In this document: positions 1 to 6,783 of the stretch, piece by piece
Layout of the letters: every line of letters starts with the position of its first letter
How positions within the stretch are numbered: position 1 is the first letter of the stretch
Origin: an uncultured Blautia sp.
GTDB taxonomy: Bacteria > Bacillota > Clostridia > Lachnospirales > Lachnospiraceae
NCBI GenBank assembly: GCA_934426285.1
Contig: CAKRYE010000018.1
Location: 1 to 37,624, forward strand
Direction: 5' to 3'
Length of the DNA: 37,624 bases
Translations under genes and position numbers: made by a program
Notes under the pieces: model-generated
Database searches by the model: none
What the model saw: only the letters and a program-made list of their open reading frames with translations
Told to the model about the DNA's origin: nothing

Positions 1-2
1 AT

Positions 3-56
3 CGCACCTTGAAAATTGAATATGGTCAATCCTGCAAGGACGTATGGAACAGTTGA
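3..56 (+). CDS. C-terminal end of an unidentified ORF entering from the left
   Basis: An open frame enters at the window edge and ends at TGA 54-56, giving 17 residues ending in KDVWNS. Its stop overlaps the ATG of the next small frame by 13 nt, the arrangement of translationally coupled genes. Too little is visible to name a family. Being next to xis-int, it would belong to the mobile element. It may be chance. Confidence 0.2.
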   Translation, partial: RTLKIEYGQSCKDVWNS

Positions 57-145
57 GCCAGATAGCAGATACGCCAGGACTGCCTGTTCCTGAACTTCCC
101 GACAACTTGTCGGGAAGTCTGGGAATGAAAGCGAAGAAATACTGA
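44..145 (+). pseudogene. Small, probably truncated ORF of the integrative element
   Basis: A 33-codon frame starts at ATG 44 and encodes a peptide beginning MEQLSQIADTPGLPVPELP and ending GMKAKKY. Right at its stop, the -1 frame stays open to about position 230 and reads RVLKQRYERE and onward, so the pair looks like one gene broken by a frameshift. The Pro-rich start followed by GMKAKKY faintly recalls small accessory proteins of Firmicute conjugative elements (TnpV-like). That resemblance is from memory and weak. No clear ribosome binding site is seen. Confidence 0.25.
94..118. repeat. Perfect 11-bp inverted repeat
   Basis: Arms ACTTCCCGACA and TGTCGGGAAGT flank a 3-nt loop (ACT). No T-run follows on either strand, so it is not a standard intrinsic terminator. 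It lies inside the small broken ORF of the mobile element. It may be a protein-binding palindrome or RNA hairpin of the element. Confidence 0.6.
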
Positions 146-408
146 TTCGGGTATTGAAGCAAAGGTACGAGCGAGAATTATGCTGTTATGAGCAGAGGAT
201 AGGAACTTTGCGGCCACGATGCTGTTTTTGATAATGATACTTCCGGCAATAGTCCGGTCTGAAGAAGATGGTGCAATTCCAATGGGGCCACGCCTGATGG
301 CCACTTGCAGGATTATTTTAAATGTCTGCCAATAAAAAGGCATTTTTAATAGAAAGTGTTTTTTTATTGGTAGACATATCAGGTAAGTTTAACATATAGC
401 GAAAGGGA
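146..408. other. Region upstream of xis without a convincing gene
   Basis: After the broken small frame I see no credible coding frame. A 105-codon minus-strand frame covers 26-343, but it lacks a ribosome binding site and family features. The stretch ends in a 15-bp-stem inverted repeat (324-375) just before xis. It probably holds the regulatory DNA of the element's excision/integration module. Confidence 0.5.
324..375. repeat. 15-bp inverted repeat upstream of xis
   Basis: The arm at 324-338 (GTCTGCCAATAAAAA) pairs with the arm at 361-375 (TTTTTATTGGTAGAC), with one G-T wobble and a 22-nt loop. It lies 46 nt before the chosen xis start. It could be an attenuator/terminator hairpin controlling read-through into xis-int, or a recombination-protein site. 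The sequence alone cannot decide. Confidence 0.6.
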
Positions 409-420
409 ATGATAACAACT

Positions 421-645
421 ATGAATGAGAAAAGTGAAAAAAATCAGAATGTTCCAATATGGCAAAAATATATGCTGACTGTTGACGAGGCAACGCAGTA
501 TTTTGGAATTGGTGAAAAGAAGATCCGGAACTTAATTTCAGAAAATGTAGATGCAGATTTTTGTTTTACAGTACAAATAGGAAATAAATCTTTAATTAAC
601 CGGAGAAAATTTGAAGATTTTTTGAATCAGATTACTTCATTGTAG
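421..645 (+). CDS. xis: Tn916-type excisionase (Xis)
   Basis: About 74 residues. The stretch PIWQKYMLTVDEATQYFGIG corresponds closely to the recalled start of Tn916 Xis ([20 protein letters not shown]), and the RRKFEDFL end matches its C-terminal helix. Proteins of this family are small winged-helix DNA-binding factors that bend the element's ends and steer integrase toward excision. ATG 421 is chosen because the AAAGGG at 402-407 is almost touching the other in-frame ATG at 409. Spacing is imperfect for both, so the start is uncertain. It lies directly upstream of int, as in Tn916. Confidence 0.88.
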   Translation: MNEKSEKNQNVPIWQKYMLTVDEATQYFGIGEKKIRNLISENVDADFCFTVQIGNKSLINRRKFEDFLNQITSL

Positions 646-691
646 TGTACCCCAAGATACAGAGAGTTAACATAATATGGCATATTAACAT

Positions 692-721
692 ATGGAAAAT
701 CAGCCCTGGCTATGGTATAAT
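692..721 (+). promoter_or_regulatory. Probable int promoter (extended -10)
   Basis: TATAAT at 716-721 is preceded by TGG, giving an extended -10 (TGnTATAAT). The -35 at 17-bp spacing (TGGAAA) is poor. It lies between xis and int, so int could be transcribed without xis. It also argues that int starts downstream of it, at ATG 761, rather than at the in-frame ATG 692. Confidence 0.55.
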
Positions 722-760
722 ATCGGTATCGTGCTAGGGCTTCTTCGGATGAAGGGAGCG

Positions 761-1981
761 ATGAATGTTTTGAGTAAAAGACGAGATAAGAAAGGTCGTA
801 TTTTACGAAACGGAGAAAGCCAGAGAGCAGACGGAAGATATGCGTTTGTATATACGGACTGTTTTGGAAAACAGAAGTTTTTATATAGTTGGAAACTGGA
901 AGAAACAGATCCGTTGCCTGCCGGGAGAAGAAAGTGCAAGTCTTTACGTGAAAAAGAAAAAGAAGTGCGTAGAGACATTGATAATGGTATCATCCCCTAT
1001 GGAGGAAATCTGACAGTCCTGGAGTTAGTACAGAAATATATTTCACAGAAAACAGGTGTTAGACATAATACCCAGGCGAATTACAACTTTGTTATCAACA
1101 TTATTAAAAAAGAGAAATTTGGAATGATTCGAATTGATAAGGTCAAACTGTCTGATGCAAAAGCGTGGCTGATAAAGCTGCAGAAAGATGGCAGAGGATA
1201 CAGTACCATTCATTCTGTCCGGGGAGTTGTAAGGCCGGCATTTCAAATGGCAGTGGATGATGATTTGTTACGCAAGAATCCGTTTGAATTTCAATTATGT
1301 ACAGTAGTTGTAAATGACAGTGTTACCAGAGAGGCAATCACCAGAAAACAGGAGCGGGCAATGCTCGAATTTGTTCAGAAGGATGACCATTTCCGCAGAT
1401 ATTATGAAGGAATCTTCATTCTTTTTAAAACCGGACTTCGAATTTCAGAATTTGTTGGTCTGCAAAAATCGGATATTGATTTTGAGAAAAACACAATAAA
1501 AGTAGATCACCAGCTCCAGAGAAAAAGAAATATGGAATATATCATTGAAGATACAAAAACGCCGGATGGAGAACGGTATCTTCCGATGTCACAGGAAGTG
1601 AAAGAGTGCTTTCAAAAGATTATTGCAAATAGGCGTAAGCCAAAGTGTGAGCCTGTGATCCGAGATAAGGACGGAAAGCTGTATCATGGTTTTTTGTATC
1701 TGGATAAAAATGATATGCCGATGGTAGCATTACACTGGGAAAAATATTTCCAACACATTATAAGTAAATACAATAACATCTATAAAGAAGAATTGCCGAA
1801 AGTGACACCTCATGTATGCAGACATACTTATTGCAGCAATATGGCAAAGTCAGGAATGAACCCGAAAGTATTACAGTATCTTATGGGACATGCAGATATA
1901 AGTGTGACGATGAATACATATACGCATTTGGGATTTGACGATGCCAAAGACGAAATAGAAAGAATTACAAGTATGGCATAG
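761..1981 (+). CDS. int: Tn916-family tyrosine recombinase/integrase
   Basis: A 406-residue protein, essentially the length of Tn916 Int (405). The N-terminus SKRRDKKGRILRNGESQ and the following YSWKLEETDPLPAGRRKC match the arm-binding domain of that family. A SAM-like core-binding domain spans roughly residues 100-180. The catalytic domain shows Arg in KTGLRISE, Lys in DTKTPDGE, HVCRH, the GHADIS His, and the nucleophile Tyr in MNTYTHLG. It catalyses excision and integration of the element through a covalent 3'-phosphotyrosyl intermediate. ATG 761 follows a GGGAG motif. The longer in-frame start at 692 would begin upstream of the -10 element, and the extra 23 residues have no counterpart in Tn916 Int. 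The gene appears intact, so the element may be able to move. Confidence 0.96.
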   Translation: MNVLSKRRDKKGRILRNGESQRADGRYAFVYTDCFGKQKFLYSWKLEETDPLPAGRRKCKSLREKEKEVRRDIDNGIIPYGGNLTVLELVQKYISQKTGVRHNTQANYNFVINIIKKEKFGMIRIDKVKLSDAKAWLIKLQKDGRGYSTIHSVRGVVRPAFQMAVDDDLLRKNPFEFQLCTVVVNDSVTREAITRKQERAMLEFVQKDDHFRRYYEGIFILFKTGLRISEFVGLQKSDIDFEKNTIKVDHQLQRKRNMEYIIEDTKTPDGERYLPMSQEVKECFQKIIANRRKPKCEPVIRDKDGKLYHGFLYLDKNDMPMVALHWEKYFQHIISKYNNIYKEELPKVTPHVCRHTYCSNMAKSGMNPKVLQYLMGHADISVTMNTYTHLGFDDAKDEIERITSMA

Positions 1982-2191
1982 CGTAAAAGAGGTCGCAGGG
2001 AAGCAAAATTCTAGGTTGAAAAGTCTTTAGTAAAATCAAAAAAATGTGTCATTTTACTAAGATTTTTACTAAATTTGGATGACAAAATATACCAACTTAT
2101 GCCACGATATGCGGGAAAACAGAGGAAACTCCTCTATCATGAAAATACCGGAAAGTGGCGTAAAATAAGGATTTAAAGGAGTTTTAGAGGC
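1982..2191. mobile_element. Right end of the integrative element / junction with the chromosome
   Basis: In Tn916-type elements the DNA just beyond int is the element terminus. Here 210 bp separate int from the phosphatase gene. It contains AT-rich arm-site-like repeats (2027-2072), a 15-bp perfect inverted repeat (2121-2135) and the phosphatase ribosome binding site (about 2175-2181). The exact attR core cannot be placed because the other end lies outside the window. The crossover is probably near or within the first codons of the phosphatase gene. Confidence 0.6.
2027..2072. repeat. Repeated TTTTACTAA motifs, probable Int arm sites
   Basis: TTAGTAAAAT (2027-2036) is an exact inverted copy of ATTTTACTAA (2051-2060), and TTTTACTAA recurs as a direct repeat at 2064-2072, 12 bp on. 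Tn916 Int is known to bind short direct repeats inside the element ends through its N-terminal domain. Position beside int and repeat layout fit that role. Assignment is inference. Confidence 0.55.
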
Positions 2192-2662
2192 TTGATAAAG
2201 ATTTTATTCGTTTGCCACGGCAATATCTGCCGATCAACTTTAAGTGAGAGTGTCTTTACCTACAAGGTAAAGTCCATGGGCTTAGCCGATCAATTTATAA
2301 TTGATAGTTTTGCAACAAGTCGTGAGGAGATTGGTAATCCTCCGCACAGGGGAACAGTAAACAAATTAAGGGAGGTAGGAATCCCTTTAGTGCCCCATAG
2401 AGCTAAGCAGATTACTTTAGCTGATTATGATAAAGCGGATTATATTATTGGCATGGATACCGCCAATATACGAAACCTCAACAGGATGTTAAAGGGAGAT
2501 CCAGAGGGGAAGATTTATAAGCTTCTGTCATTTGCCGGGTCAGGAAGAGATATAGCGGATCCATGGTATACCGGTGATTTTGATAAGACGTATGATGATG
2601 TACTGGAAGGCTGTGAGGGCTTTTTGGAATATTTGTATGAAAAAGGAGAAATCCATAGATAA
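2192..2662 (+). CDS. Low-molecular-weight protein tyrosine phosphatase
   Basis: A 156-residue protein, the usual family size. The P-loop CX5R is at the N-terminus (VCHGNICRST, nucleophile Cys about residue 8). The general-acid loop is DPWYTG near residue 127. GNPPHRGTV and the HRAKQ segment are typical of clostridial members. These enzymes hydrolyse phosphotyrosine, or in Firmicutes arginine phosphate, on cytosolic proteins. The start codon is TTG, preceded by AAAGGAG at 2175-2181. The mobile element ends immediately upstream, so the 5' end and leader may have been rebuilt by integration. After CRS the residues TLSE replace the PMAE or TMAE usual in the family, still compatible with the fold. 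No promoter is evident upstream, so expression may depend on the element. Confidence 0.93.
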   Translation: MIKILFVCHGNICRSTLSESVFTYKVKSMGLADQFIIDSFATSREEIGNPPHRGTVNKLREVGIPLVPHRAKQITLADYDKADYIIGMDTANIRNLNRMLKGDPEGKIYKLLSFAGSGRDIADPWYTGDFDKTYDDVLEGCEGFLEYLYEKGEIHR

Positions 2663-2721
2663 GAGGGAATAATACCTTGCAAGGACAGCTGTTTCGGTAA
2701 GGTTTTGTCGATGAGTTTTAC

Positions 2722-2750
2722 TTTACAAATGACAGAGAGTATTTTATACT
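2722..2750 (+). promoter_or_regulatory. Sigma-A promoter upstream of the DUF5688 gene
   Basis: TTTACA (2722-2727), a 17-bp spacer and TATACT (2745-2750). The predicted transcript starts near 2757 and immediately runs into the hairpin/T-run at 2769-2796 before the DUF5688 gene. Confidence 0.55.
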
Positions 2751-2768
2751 TGGTCTACAGCAACTCTT

Positions 2769-2796
2769 AAGGGAGCTATCTGCTCCCTTCTTTTTT
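2769..2796 (+). terminator. Intrinsic terminator (or leader attenuator)
   Basis: The perfect 8-bp stem AAGGGAGC/GCTCCCTT with a 5-nt loop is followed by CTTTTTTT. It would end the phosphatase transcript. Because a good promoter lies just upstream, it may also attenuate the DUF5688 transcript. Confidence 0.85.
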
Positions 2797-2896
2797 ACCC
2801 TGAACATAATTGTCGGGGAATTTCAATCAGGGCGTCCTGCCCGAATATGTTTCCAATTTTTATTCAGTTAAAAAAATAATAGAAAGGAAAAATTAT

Positions 2897-3832
2897 ATGC
2901 AGAAGGATTATGAAATCTTTATTGAGGATCTCCAGGAAAAAATTTATCAGAAGGGAGAAATCCCGCGGGAGAATATGAAGTTTGAAAGGGAGGGCGGCAA
3001 ATATGCTATTGGCGGTGACAGGCTTTTAGTAAAATTTGCAGAACATGAGGATGCCTGGGAGATGTGCGGAGTGTATACCCAGGAGCTTTTTCGAGCGTTT
3101 CAGGAAGGCAGAACCATAGAGGACATTGTGGAAGAAATTGTCAGAGATATATCAGGAATCAGAAAAGCTGATATTTATGAAAAGACTAGGGATATTTTGG
3201 ATTATGAGAAAACGAAAAAGAGACTTTTTATTAGATTATTAAATGCAGAAAAATATGAAGCTGAATTAAAAGACGCAGTTTACAGAACTCTGGGAGATGT
3301 GGCATTGGTACTCTATATGAAAGTTTCTGAGCAGGATGACTGCATTACTAGTACTAAAATTCGCCAGAGTATAGTGAAAAAATGGAATAGAGACTGCGAT
3401 ACAGTAATAAAAGAAGCACTGGTGAATACTTACCTTATGAGTCCTCCCAGAATTTACAGATGGGAACAGATGATTTTTGATCCGGAATATGAAGGAGAGA
3501 ATTTTATGGATCTGACGGGGATTCATGAATTAAAAAAGGATGCCATGGGAAACTGTTTAAGTACTTCAAAAAAGACAAATGGTGCAGTGGCTGTATTTTT
3601 GCCGGGAGTGGCAGAAAGATTGGCGGCACTTCTGGAGTCGGACTTCTATATGGTATTTACCAGTATTCACGAAGTGATGATCCATAATGACAGGAATGTA
3701 GAACCAGAGGATCTGAAAGAGGTATTGCAGGAAACCATAAAATCTGCAACTCCTAAAGAAGACTACCTTACTTCCAGAATCTATCATTACAGCAGGGCAA
3801 CACATAATTTTACCTGTGTGTCAGAAGACTAA
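2897..3832 (+). CDS. DUF5688 family protein
   Basis: A 311-residue soluble protein with no signal peptide or membrane segment. The features GGDRLLVKF, an aliphatic central domain with NAEKYEAELKDAVYRTLGDVALVLY, and the C-terminal GAVAVFLPGVAERLAALL match the DUF5688 family, which is abundant in Lachnospiraceae and has no established function. The start is ATG 2897, preceded by AGAAAGGAAA. An in-frame extension to 2810 has no ribosome binding site. It is a single-gene unit with its own promoter and a shared hairpin at its 3' end. The name rests on recognition of family style, so the exact DUF number should be treated as likely rather than certain. Confidence 0.78.
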   Translation: MQKDYEIFIEDLQEKIYQKGEIPRENMKFEREGGKYAIGGDRLLVKFAEHEDAWEMCGVYTQELFRAFQEGRTIEDIVEEIVRDISGIRKADIYEKTRDILDYEKTKKRLFIRLLNAEKYEAELKDAVYRTLGDVALVLYMKVSEQDDCITSTKIRQSIVKKWNRDCDTVIKEALVNTYLMSPPRIYRWEQMIFDPEYEGENFMDLTGIHELKKDAMGNCLSTSKKTNGAVAVFLPGVAERLAALLESDFYMVFTSIHEVMIHNDRNVEPEDLKEVLQETIKSATPKEDYLTSRIYHYSRATHNFTCVSED

Positions 3833-3883
3833 AAAGAAAAGCCGTTTCGGCCAGAGACTTTAGAAGTTTCTGGCCGAAACGGC
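3829..3883 (-). terminator. Bidirectional intrinsic terminator
   Basis: A 15-bp perfect stem (3841-3855 with 3869-3883) extends inward. Read on the minus strand it is followed by TTTTCTTTTT, ending the ABC importer operon. On the plus strand it lies just after the DUF5688 stop but lacks a downstream T-run there. Confidence 0.85.
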
Positions 3884-3899
3884 ATAATGATTAAGATTA

Positions 3900-4694
3900 T
3901 CATCCTAATAAAGCGGAATCATTACTGAATTCTTTTCCACTTGCTTGTTCGAACTGATCCAGGAGATCTTTCACTGTCAGTTTTTTCTTTTCTTCACCCT
4001 GAATATCCAGGATAATTTTTCCTTCCATCATCATGATCAGGCGGTTGCCATGAGCAATTGCATCTTTCATGTTATGGGTGATCATCAGGGTTGTGAGATG
4101 ATCGCGGTTAACAATCATATCTGTGATTTCCAGAACCTTAGAAGCTGTCTTGGGATCAAGCGCTGCAGTATGCTCGTCCAGAAGAAGAAGCTTTGGTTTC
4201 TGGAGGGTTGCCATTAACAAAGTTAATGCCTGACGCTGTCCACCGGAGAGAAGTCCTACCTTGGAGGTTAATCTGTCTTCCAGGCCAAGTCCTAGGATTT
4301 TAAGCAATTCCTTATATTCTGTACGTTCAGCTTTTGTGATACCGGGACGGAGCAGGCGGGATTTGCCGCGACGCTTGGCAAGGGCCAGATTTTCTTCAAT
4401 GCCCATGGTAGCTGCTGTTCCGGTCATAGGATCCTGGAATACACGGCCAAGATATGCAGCACGTTTGTGCTCAGAAAGCTTTGTGACATCAATATTATCA
4501 ATCAGGATCTGGCCTTCGTCTACCAGCCAAGTGCCGGCTACTGCATTCAGCATAGTAGATTTACCTGCACCATTTCCACCGATGACTGTTACAAAGTCTC
4601 CTTCGTTTAGTTTCAGATTCAGCCCGTTTAAAGCCCGTTTTTCATTAATGGTTCCGGGGTTAAAGGTTTTATAGATATTTTTCAGTTCAAGCAT
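3900..4694 (-). CDS. ABC importer ATP-binding protein (TrpZ-like)
   Basis: A 264-residue nucleotide-binding protein. It has Walker A GGNGAGKST (about residues 38-46), the Q-loop in VFQDPMTGT, the signature LSGGQRQAL, Walker B with a variant DEHTAALD (His where Pro is usual) and the switch His in MITHNM. It is the last gene of a three-gene operon, starting 2 nt after the permease stop, with AGGGGAGG 8-13 nt upstream of its ATG. The family partners PF04392-type binding proteins and BPD_transp_2 permeases. Some relatives move tryptophan or tyrosine, but substrate cannot be read from this sequence. Confidence 0.93.
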   Translation of the reverse strand: MLELKNIYKTFNPGTINEKRALNGLNLKLNEGDFVTVIGGNGAGKSTMLNAVAGTWLVDEGQILIDNIDVTKLSEHKRAAYLGRVFQDPMTGTAATMGIEENLALAKRRGKSRLLRPGITKAERTEYKELLKILGLGLEDRLTSKVGLLSGGQRQALTLLMATLQKPKLLLLDEHTAALDPKTASKVLEITDMIVNRDHLTTLMITHNMKDAIAHGNRLIMMMEGKIILDIQGEEKKKLTVKDLLDQFEQASGKEFSNDSALLG

Positions 4695-4696
4695 TT

Positions 4697-5614
4697 TTAT
4701 TTACCTCCCCTTTTGACTGGTTTGTTGAAATATTTGCCCTTCCAGTATGGGAATGCAAGGAAGAGGGCAACTACGATAGCGGAGAGCATCTTCAGAAGAT
4801 CTGTATCAATGCCCATCCAGATTACTGCCTGAAGAACCAGGTAATAGAGAATGGAACCAAGGATTACAGCTACCATGCGCAGGGCAAAGTTGTGGAAAAT
4901 ACGTCCGAAAATTGCCTCACCGATGATAACAGCAGCAAGACCGATAACGATGGAACCACGTCCCATATTTACATCGGCAAATCCCTGATACTGTGCAAGC
5001 AGCGCACTGGAAAGTCCTACAAGACCATTGGAGATCATAAGACCGAGAACTTTGCACAGATCTGTATTTATGCCCTGTGCCCGGGACATGTTGGGGTTAC
5101 ATCCCGTGGCGCGCAGGGAGCAACCGAGTTCTGTACCAAAGAACCAGTAGAGAACAGCAATAAGAACAATACATATCACTGCTACAATAAAGATAGCGTT
5201 TTTGGTCAGATCGGAGTTTTTAATATGGCGCAGGGAAACCAGAAGATTATATTTATCTACGTTAATTGCTTGGTTAGCTTTTCCCATGATTTTTAGGTTG
5301 ATGGAATACAGGGATAACTGAGTCAGGATTCCGGCCAGGATTGCGGGTATTCCCATGAAAGTGTGAAAAATGCCGGTTACAAGTCCTGCCAGCATTCCGG
5401 CAATTGTTGCTGCCAGCATTGCAGTCCAGACATTGTGTCCTGACAGCATCATCATGATACAGACAGCGCCTCCGGTACACATAGTACCGTCTACTGTAAG
5501 ATCGGCAATATCAAGAATACGGAATGTCAGATAAACTCCGATTGCCATGATTCCCCAGATCAGACCCTGAGCAACAGCACCGGGGAGCGCTGCGATTAAT
5601 GTCATTATTTGCAT
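4697..5614 (-). CDS. ABC importer permease (TrpY-like)
   Basis: A 305-residue, very hydrophobic protein with about eight to nine membrane segments, of the branched-chain-amino-acid/ribose permease type (BPD_transp_2). The LGCSLRATGCNPNMSRAQGI segment is the cytoplasmic coupling region of this family. ATG 5614 is chosen because AGGAGG lies 10 nt upstream. The frame is open upstream to 5659, but that ATG sits inside a stable intergenic hairpin (5644-5672) and adds a non-membrane stretch. It lies between the binding protein and ATPase genes. Confidence 0.92.
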   Translation of the reverse strand: MQIMTLIAALPGAVAQGLIWGIMAIGVYLTFRILDIADLTVDGTMCTGGAVCIMMMLSGHNVWTAMLAATIAGMLAGLVTGIFHTFMGIPAILAGILTQLSLYSINLKIMGKANQAINVDKYNLLVSLRHIKNSDLTKNAIFIVAVICIVLIAVLYWFFGTELGCSLRATGCNPNMSRAQGINTDLCKVLGLMISNGLVGLSSALLAQYQGFADVNMGRGSIVIGLAAVIIGEAIFGRIFHNFALRMVAVILGSILYYLVLQAVIWMGIDTDLLKMLSAIVVALFLAFPYWKGKYFNKPVKRGGK

Positions 5615-5643
5615 TATACTTATTCCTCCTGTTGAACACGAAA

Positions 5644-5672
5644 AGCGAGAGAGGCACATAGCCTTTCTCGCT
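5644..5672 (-). promoter_or_regulatory. Intergenic hairpin between binding-protein and permease genes
   Basis: The 11-bp stem AGCGAGAAAGG/CCTCTCTCGCT (minus strand, one wobble) is followed by only TTTT. This position is typical for hairpins that stabilise the upstream binding-protein mRNA or partly terminate, so that binding protein exceeds permease. The role is inferred. Confidence 0.65.
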
Positions 5673-5705
5673 GATCAATTTTTAATTAATTTGTGAGTTG
5701 CTTCT

Positions 5706-6734
5706 TTATTCTGCTGCTTCTGTATCAGCAGTGTCGTCAGAAGCTTCCTCAGAAGTGCTATCGTCAGATGCTTCGCCGATTGCTACATAATCGTCCGGGA
5801 CTTCAACTCCAAGCTCTTCACAGATATCTTTGTTATATTCCTTGGTGAAGTTTGGTGCATATTCAATTGGCATCTGAGAGATATCTTCTCCGTCTTTCAG
5901 GATTTTTACAGCCATTTTACCGGTTGTAACACCAAGGTCATAATAGTTAATAGAAAGAGTAGCAACACCGCATCCGGCACAAATTCCTTCTTCTCCTGTG
6001 ATTACCGGAACTTTTGCTGGAAGACAGATATTGTTGATGATTTCTGTGTTGGAAGCGACTGTATTATCTGTAGGAACGTAAATAACATCGCTGTCATTAG
6101 CTGCTGTTGTTGTAACAGAAGATAAATCATTTGAATCAGAGAAAGCGTAGTATTCACATGTATATCCAAGTTCCTCCAATGCAGCTTTTACAGTATCAAC
6201 CTGATACTGGGAATTTGCTTCTGCTGAACAATAGAGAAGACCAACCTTCTTTGCATCAGGGAAAAGTTCCTGGAGCATGGCTGCCTGCTGATCCAGTGGA
6301 GCAAGATCAGAAGTACCGGAAATATTTCCGCCTACTGTACCATCAAAATCCTTCAGATCCAAAGCAACACCATATTCTGTAACTGCTGTACCAAGAATGG
6401 GGATATCACTGGTTCCTGCGGCTGCTGCCTGAAGAGATGCGGTAGCGTTTGCGAGGATCAGATCCTCGTTATTGGAGACAAAACTGTTGATGATAGTAGA
6501 ACAGGTATTGGAATCACCCTGAGCATTCTGCTCATCAAAGGTAACTGCATCTTCACCCAGTTCTTTTACAATTTCATCTTTAAATCCCTGAGTTGCTGCA
6601 TCCAGTGCTTCATGCTGTACAAGCTGACAGATACCGATTGTATATTTGTCACCATCTGCAGCATTGGCTGTAACTGCACAGGTTCCCATTGCCATAACAG
6701 CAGCAAGCGTAATTGTTAATGCTTTTCTTTTCAT
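5706..6734 (-). CDS. ABC importer substrate-binding protein (PF04392/TrpX-like)
   Basis: A 342-residue exported protein. It has a basic start (MKRK), a hydrophobic core to about residue 19 and a likely signal peptidase I site ANA-AD near residue 26. The mature part shows the family pattern: IGICQLVQHEALDAATQGF at the start, DLILANATASLQ, a central hinge before KKVGLLYCSAEANS, and SDVIYVPTDNTVASN. The C-terminal ~25 residues are an Asp/Glu/Ser/Thr-rich tail. The only Cys in the signal region is in MGTC, which is not a good lipobox, so lipid anchoring is doubtful. First gene of the importer operon, behind a strong promoter. Confidence 0.92.
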   Translation of the reverse strand: MKRKALTITLAAVMAMGTCAVTANAADGDKYTIGICQLVQHEALDAATQGFKDEIVKELGEDAVTFDEQNAQGDSNTCSTIINSFVSNNEDLILANATASLQAAAAGTSDIPILGTAVTEYGVALDLKDFDGTVGGNISGTSDLAPLDQQAAMLQELFPDAKKVGLLYCSAEANSQYQVDTVKAALEELGYTCEYYAFSDSNDLSSVTTTAANDSDVIYVPTDNTVASNTEIINNICLPAKVPVITGEEGICAGCGVATLSINYYDLGVTTGKMAVKILKDGEDISQMPIEYAPNFTKEYNKDICEELGVEVPDDYVAIGEASDDSTSEEASDDTADTEAAE

Positions 6735-6760
6735 ATATTATAACCTCCTAAATAATAATC

Positions 6761-6770
6761 ACTTTAAAGT
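6761..6770. promoter_or_regulatory. Palindrome ACTTTAAAGT, candidate operator 1
   Basis: A perfect 10-bp palindrome in the leader of the importer operon, sharing the core CTTTAAAG with a second palindrome inside the promoter spacer. Centre-to-centre distance is 31 bp, about three helical turns. Confidence 0.5.
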
Positions 6771-6783
6771 AGTTGATTTTTGA

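Noticed and set aside
26..343. Minus-strand 105-codon frame at the window start
   Set aside because: No ribosome binding site, no recognisable motif, low complexity of hydrophobic/Ser residues, and it overlaps plus-strand element sequence.
692..760. 23-residue N-terminal extension of the integrase
   Set aside because: The ATG at 692 lies upstream of the predicted -10, and the extension has no counterpart in Tn916 Int.
4261..4674. Plus-strand 137-codon frame inside the ATPase gene
   Set aside because: Antisense shadow of a clear ABC ATPase with all motifs; no translation signal.
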